From assembly GCA_946409145.1 (NCBI GenBank), contig CAMJVA010000014.1:1-14130 (forward strand): a stretch of DNA of 14,130 nt, written 5' to 3'. A model generated the notes under the pieces. The model was given only the letters and a program-made list of their open reading frames with translations, was not told the origin of the DNA and did not search any database. Shown here piece after piece: positions 13,244 to 14,130 of this stretch; position 1 is the first letter of the stretch; each line of letters begins with the position of its first letter. This DNA comes from an uncultured Enterococcus sp. GTDB lineage: Bacteria > Bacillota > Bacilli > Lactobacillales > Enterococcaceae. Made by a program: the position numbers and the translations under genes.

Positions 13244-14130
13244 TTAAAAACCAATTTCTTTGGTTTTAGTTAAATGTTCATAAAACATTTTGCTGTTTCT
13301 TTTTAATAATAAAACCAAAGCATTTAAGACAAAGAGTAATAAATATCCTCCAGCTAACATTAAAAGTCCTAAATAAAATTCTAAGTGAGTGTTTTGACTG
13401 TTGTTTAAGGCATTTAAAAGGTAAGGAATAAAGTAATTTAAAATCCCTAATGAAACACCGAATAAAATAAATTGACGGAAGAAAAGGGCTATAAAAGAAA
13501 CTTTTTCCCCTGAATTTTTCACAATTTTGATTTTTACCACTTTTTTTCCTAAAGTGGCTCCAGAAAAGAAGTAAGGCAAGAGTACAAAATAAAGAAACAT
13601 TCCTAAAAAGTAAAACCAATAATTATCTTGTGAAAACTGGGAATTGAAAAGTCCCGCTACAAAAAAGAGCAGATCAAAAATCACTAAATCAATGATTAAT
13701 CCTAAGAGACGACGCCAAAAACTAGCATGCTGACGATCTTTTGTAGCATTGTCATTTAATTTTTCAATAGGAGGGAAAATTTTAGCAAAAAGAGGTTCCA
13801 GTGAAAAACCAATCATGCCTCCTAAGGTGTTTAACATTAAATCGTCCACATCAAAAAGGCGATAGGAGCGAGGATAAATAAAATAAAGACCACTTAACTG
13901 AGTGAGTTCGAAAAATAGGGAAAGACAAAAACTAAAAAGAGCGACTTTTTTAAATGAGAATTTCCAAATATAACGTAAATATAACCCAAAAGGAACGGTT
14001 AAAACCAAATTAAAAAAAGGCTGAATAAAAGCGGCTTGCTTTAAAGCTGGTAAATAAGTACTTGGTTGAGTAATATTTAAAACACTGGTTTTCAAAAAGT
14101 AACGAACAACATTAAATGGTTCAAGGTTGT
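13244..14130 (-). CDS. VanZ-RDD fusion membrane protein (partial, N-terminus beyond right edge)
   Basis: The reading frame stays open to the window edge, giving 294 codons, and the upstream residues NLEPFNVVRYF read as normal VanZ sequence. The TTG at 14093-14095 is therefore an internal leucine and not the start. The first part is a VanZ-like domain: membrane segments around NLVLTVPFGLYL and VALFSFCLSLFFELTQL, then the motif DVDDLMLNTLGGMIGF. The second part is an RDD domain, with Arg and two Asp in RRLLGLIIDLVIFD, later GATLGKKVVKIKIV, and a final pair of membrane segments. VanZ was named for low-level teicoplanin resistance, but most VanZ-family proteins have no shown link to resistance, and RDD domains are of uncertain transport-related function. 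Fusion of the two is known in Enterococcaceae as far as I recall. Confidence 0.85.
   Translation of the reverse strand, partial: NLEPFNVVRYFLKTSVLNITQPSTYLPALKQAAFIQPFFNLVLTVPFGLYLRYIWKFSFKKVALFSFCLSLFFELTQLSGLYFIYPRSYRLFDVDDLMLNTLGGMIGFSLEPLFAKIFPPIEKLNDNATKDRQHASFWRRLLGLIIDLVIFDLLFFVAGLFNSQFSQDNYWFYFLGMFLYFVLLPYFFSGATLGKKVVKIKIVKNSGEKVSFIALFFRQFILFGVSLGILNYFIPYLLNALNNSQNTHLEFYLGLLMLAGGYLLLFVLNALVLLLKRNSKMFYEHLTKTKEIGF

Overview
The base composition is strongly AT-rich, ribosome binding sites are strong (AAGGAG, GAGGTG), and the gene families point to a low-GC Gram-positive bacterium. The mix of a PrsA lipoprotein, EcsAB, a class C (pilin-type) sortase, a Pip/YhgE protein and a VanZ-RDD fusion suggests Lactobacillales, most likely Enterococcaceae. 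The genus is inferred from gene content and not proven. I see no transposase, phage gene, tRNA, rRNA or CRISPR array; this looks like ordinary chromosome.

Layout. Positions 1-659 (minus) hold the front of prsA, which runs off the left edge. Next is a two-gene minus-strand unit, hit followed by a YtxH-like gene (871-1663). It diverges from ecsA-ecsB on the plus strand (1777-3710). A YtmP-like phosphotransferase (3810-4595) and trmB (4766-5413) follow, separated by an intergenic stretch with nested inverted repeats and a terminator-like hairpin just before the trmB ribosome binding site. This part matches a block of envelope and housekeeping genes well conserved in Firmicutes. Converging on trmB is a minus-strand pair: a DUF1576-type membrane protein with a clear internal duplication (5768-7123) and an overlapping small gene of unknown function started at TTG (5461-5805). 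The plus strand then carries a class C sortase with an extra C-terminal domain (7285-8460), a large Pip/YhgE membrane protein (8778-11465) and a membrane-anchored MutS-type ATPase (11547-13202). Converging from the right edge is a VanZ-RDD fusion whose start lies outside the window.

How the genes fit together. Most products act at or across the cell envelope: PrsA folds secreted proteins, EcsAB is a membrane ABC system linked in other Firmicutes to secretion and intramembrane proteolysis, the sortase attaches or polymerises surface proteins, and YhgE is an envelope protein related to secretion and phage-entry factors. The transcription units are short and mostly closed by clear hairpin terminators, three of them in places where they can serve both strands or close a unit before a new promoter. 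The most unusual items are the sortase with a CnaB/SpaA-like tail placed on the predicted cytoplasmic side and no pilin gene nearby, the exact 17- and 18-residue proline-phased repeats in YhgE, the duplicated DUF1576 protein with its overlapping partner, and the structured region upstream of trmB.
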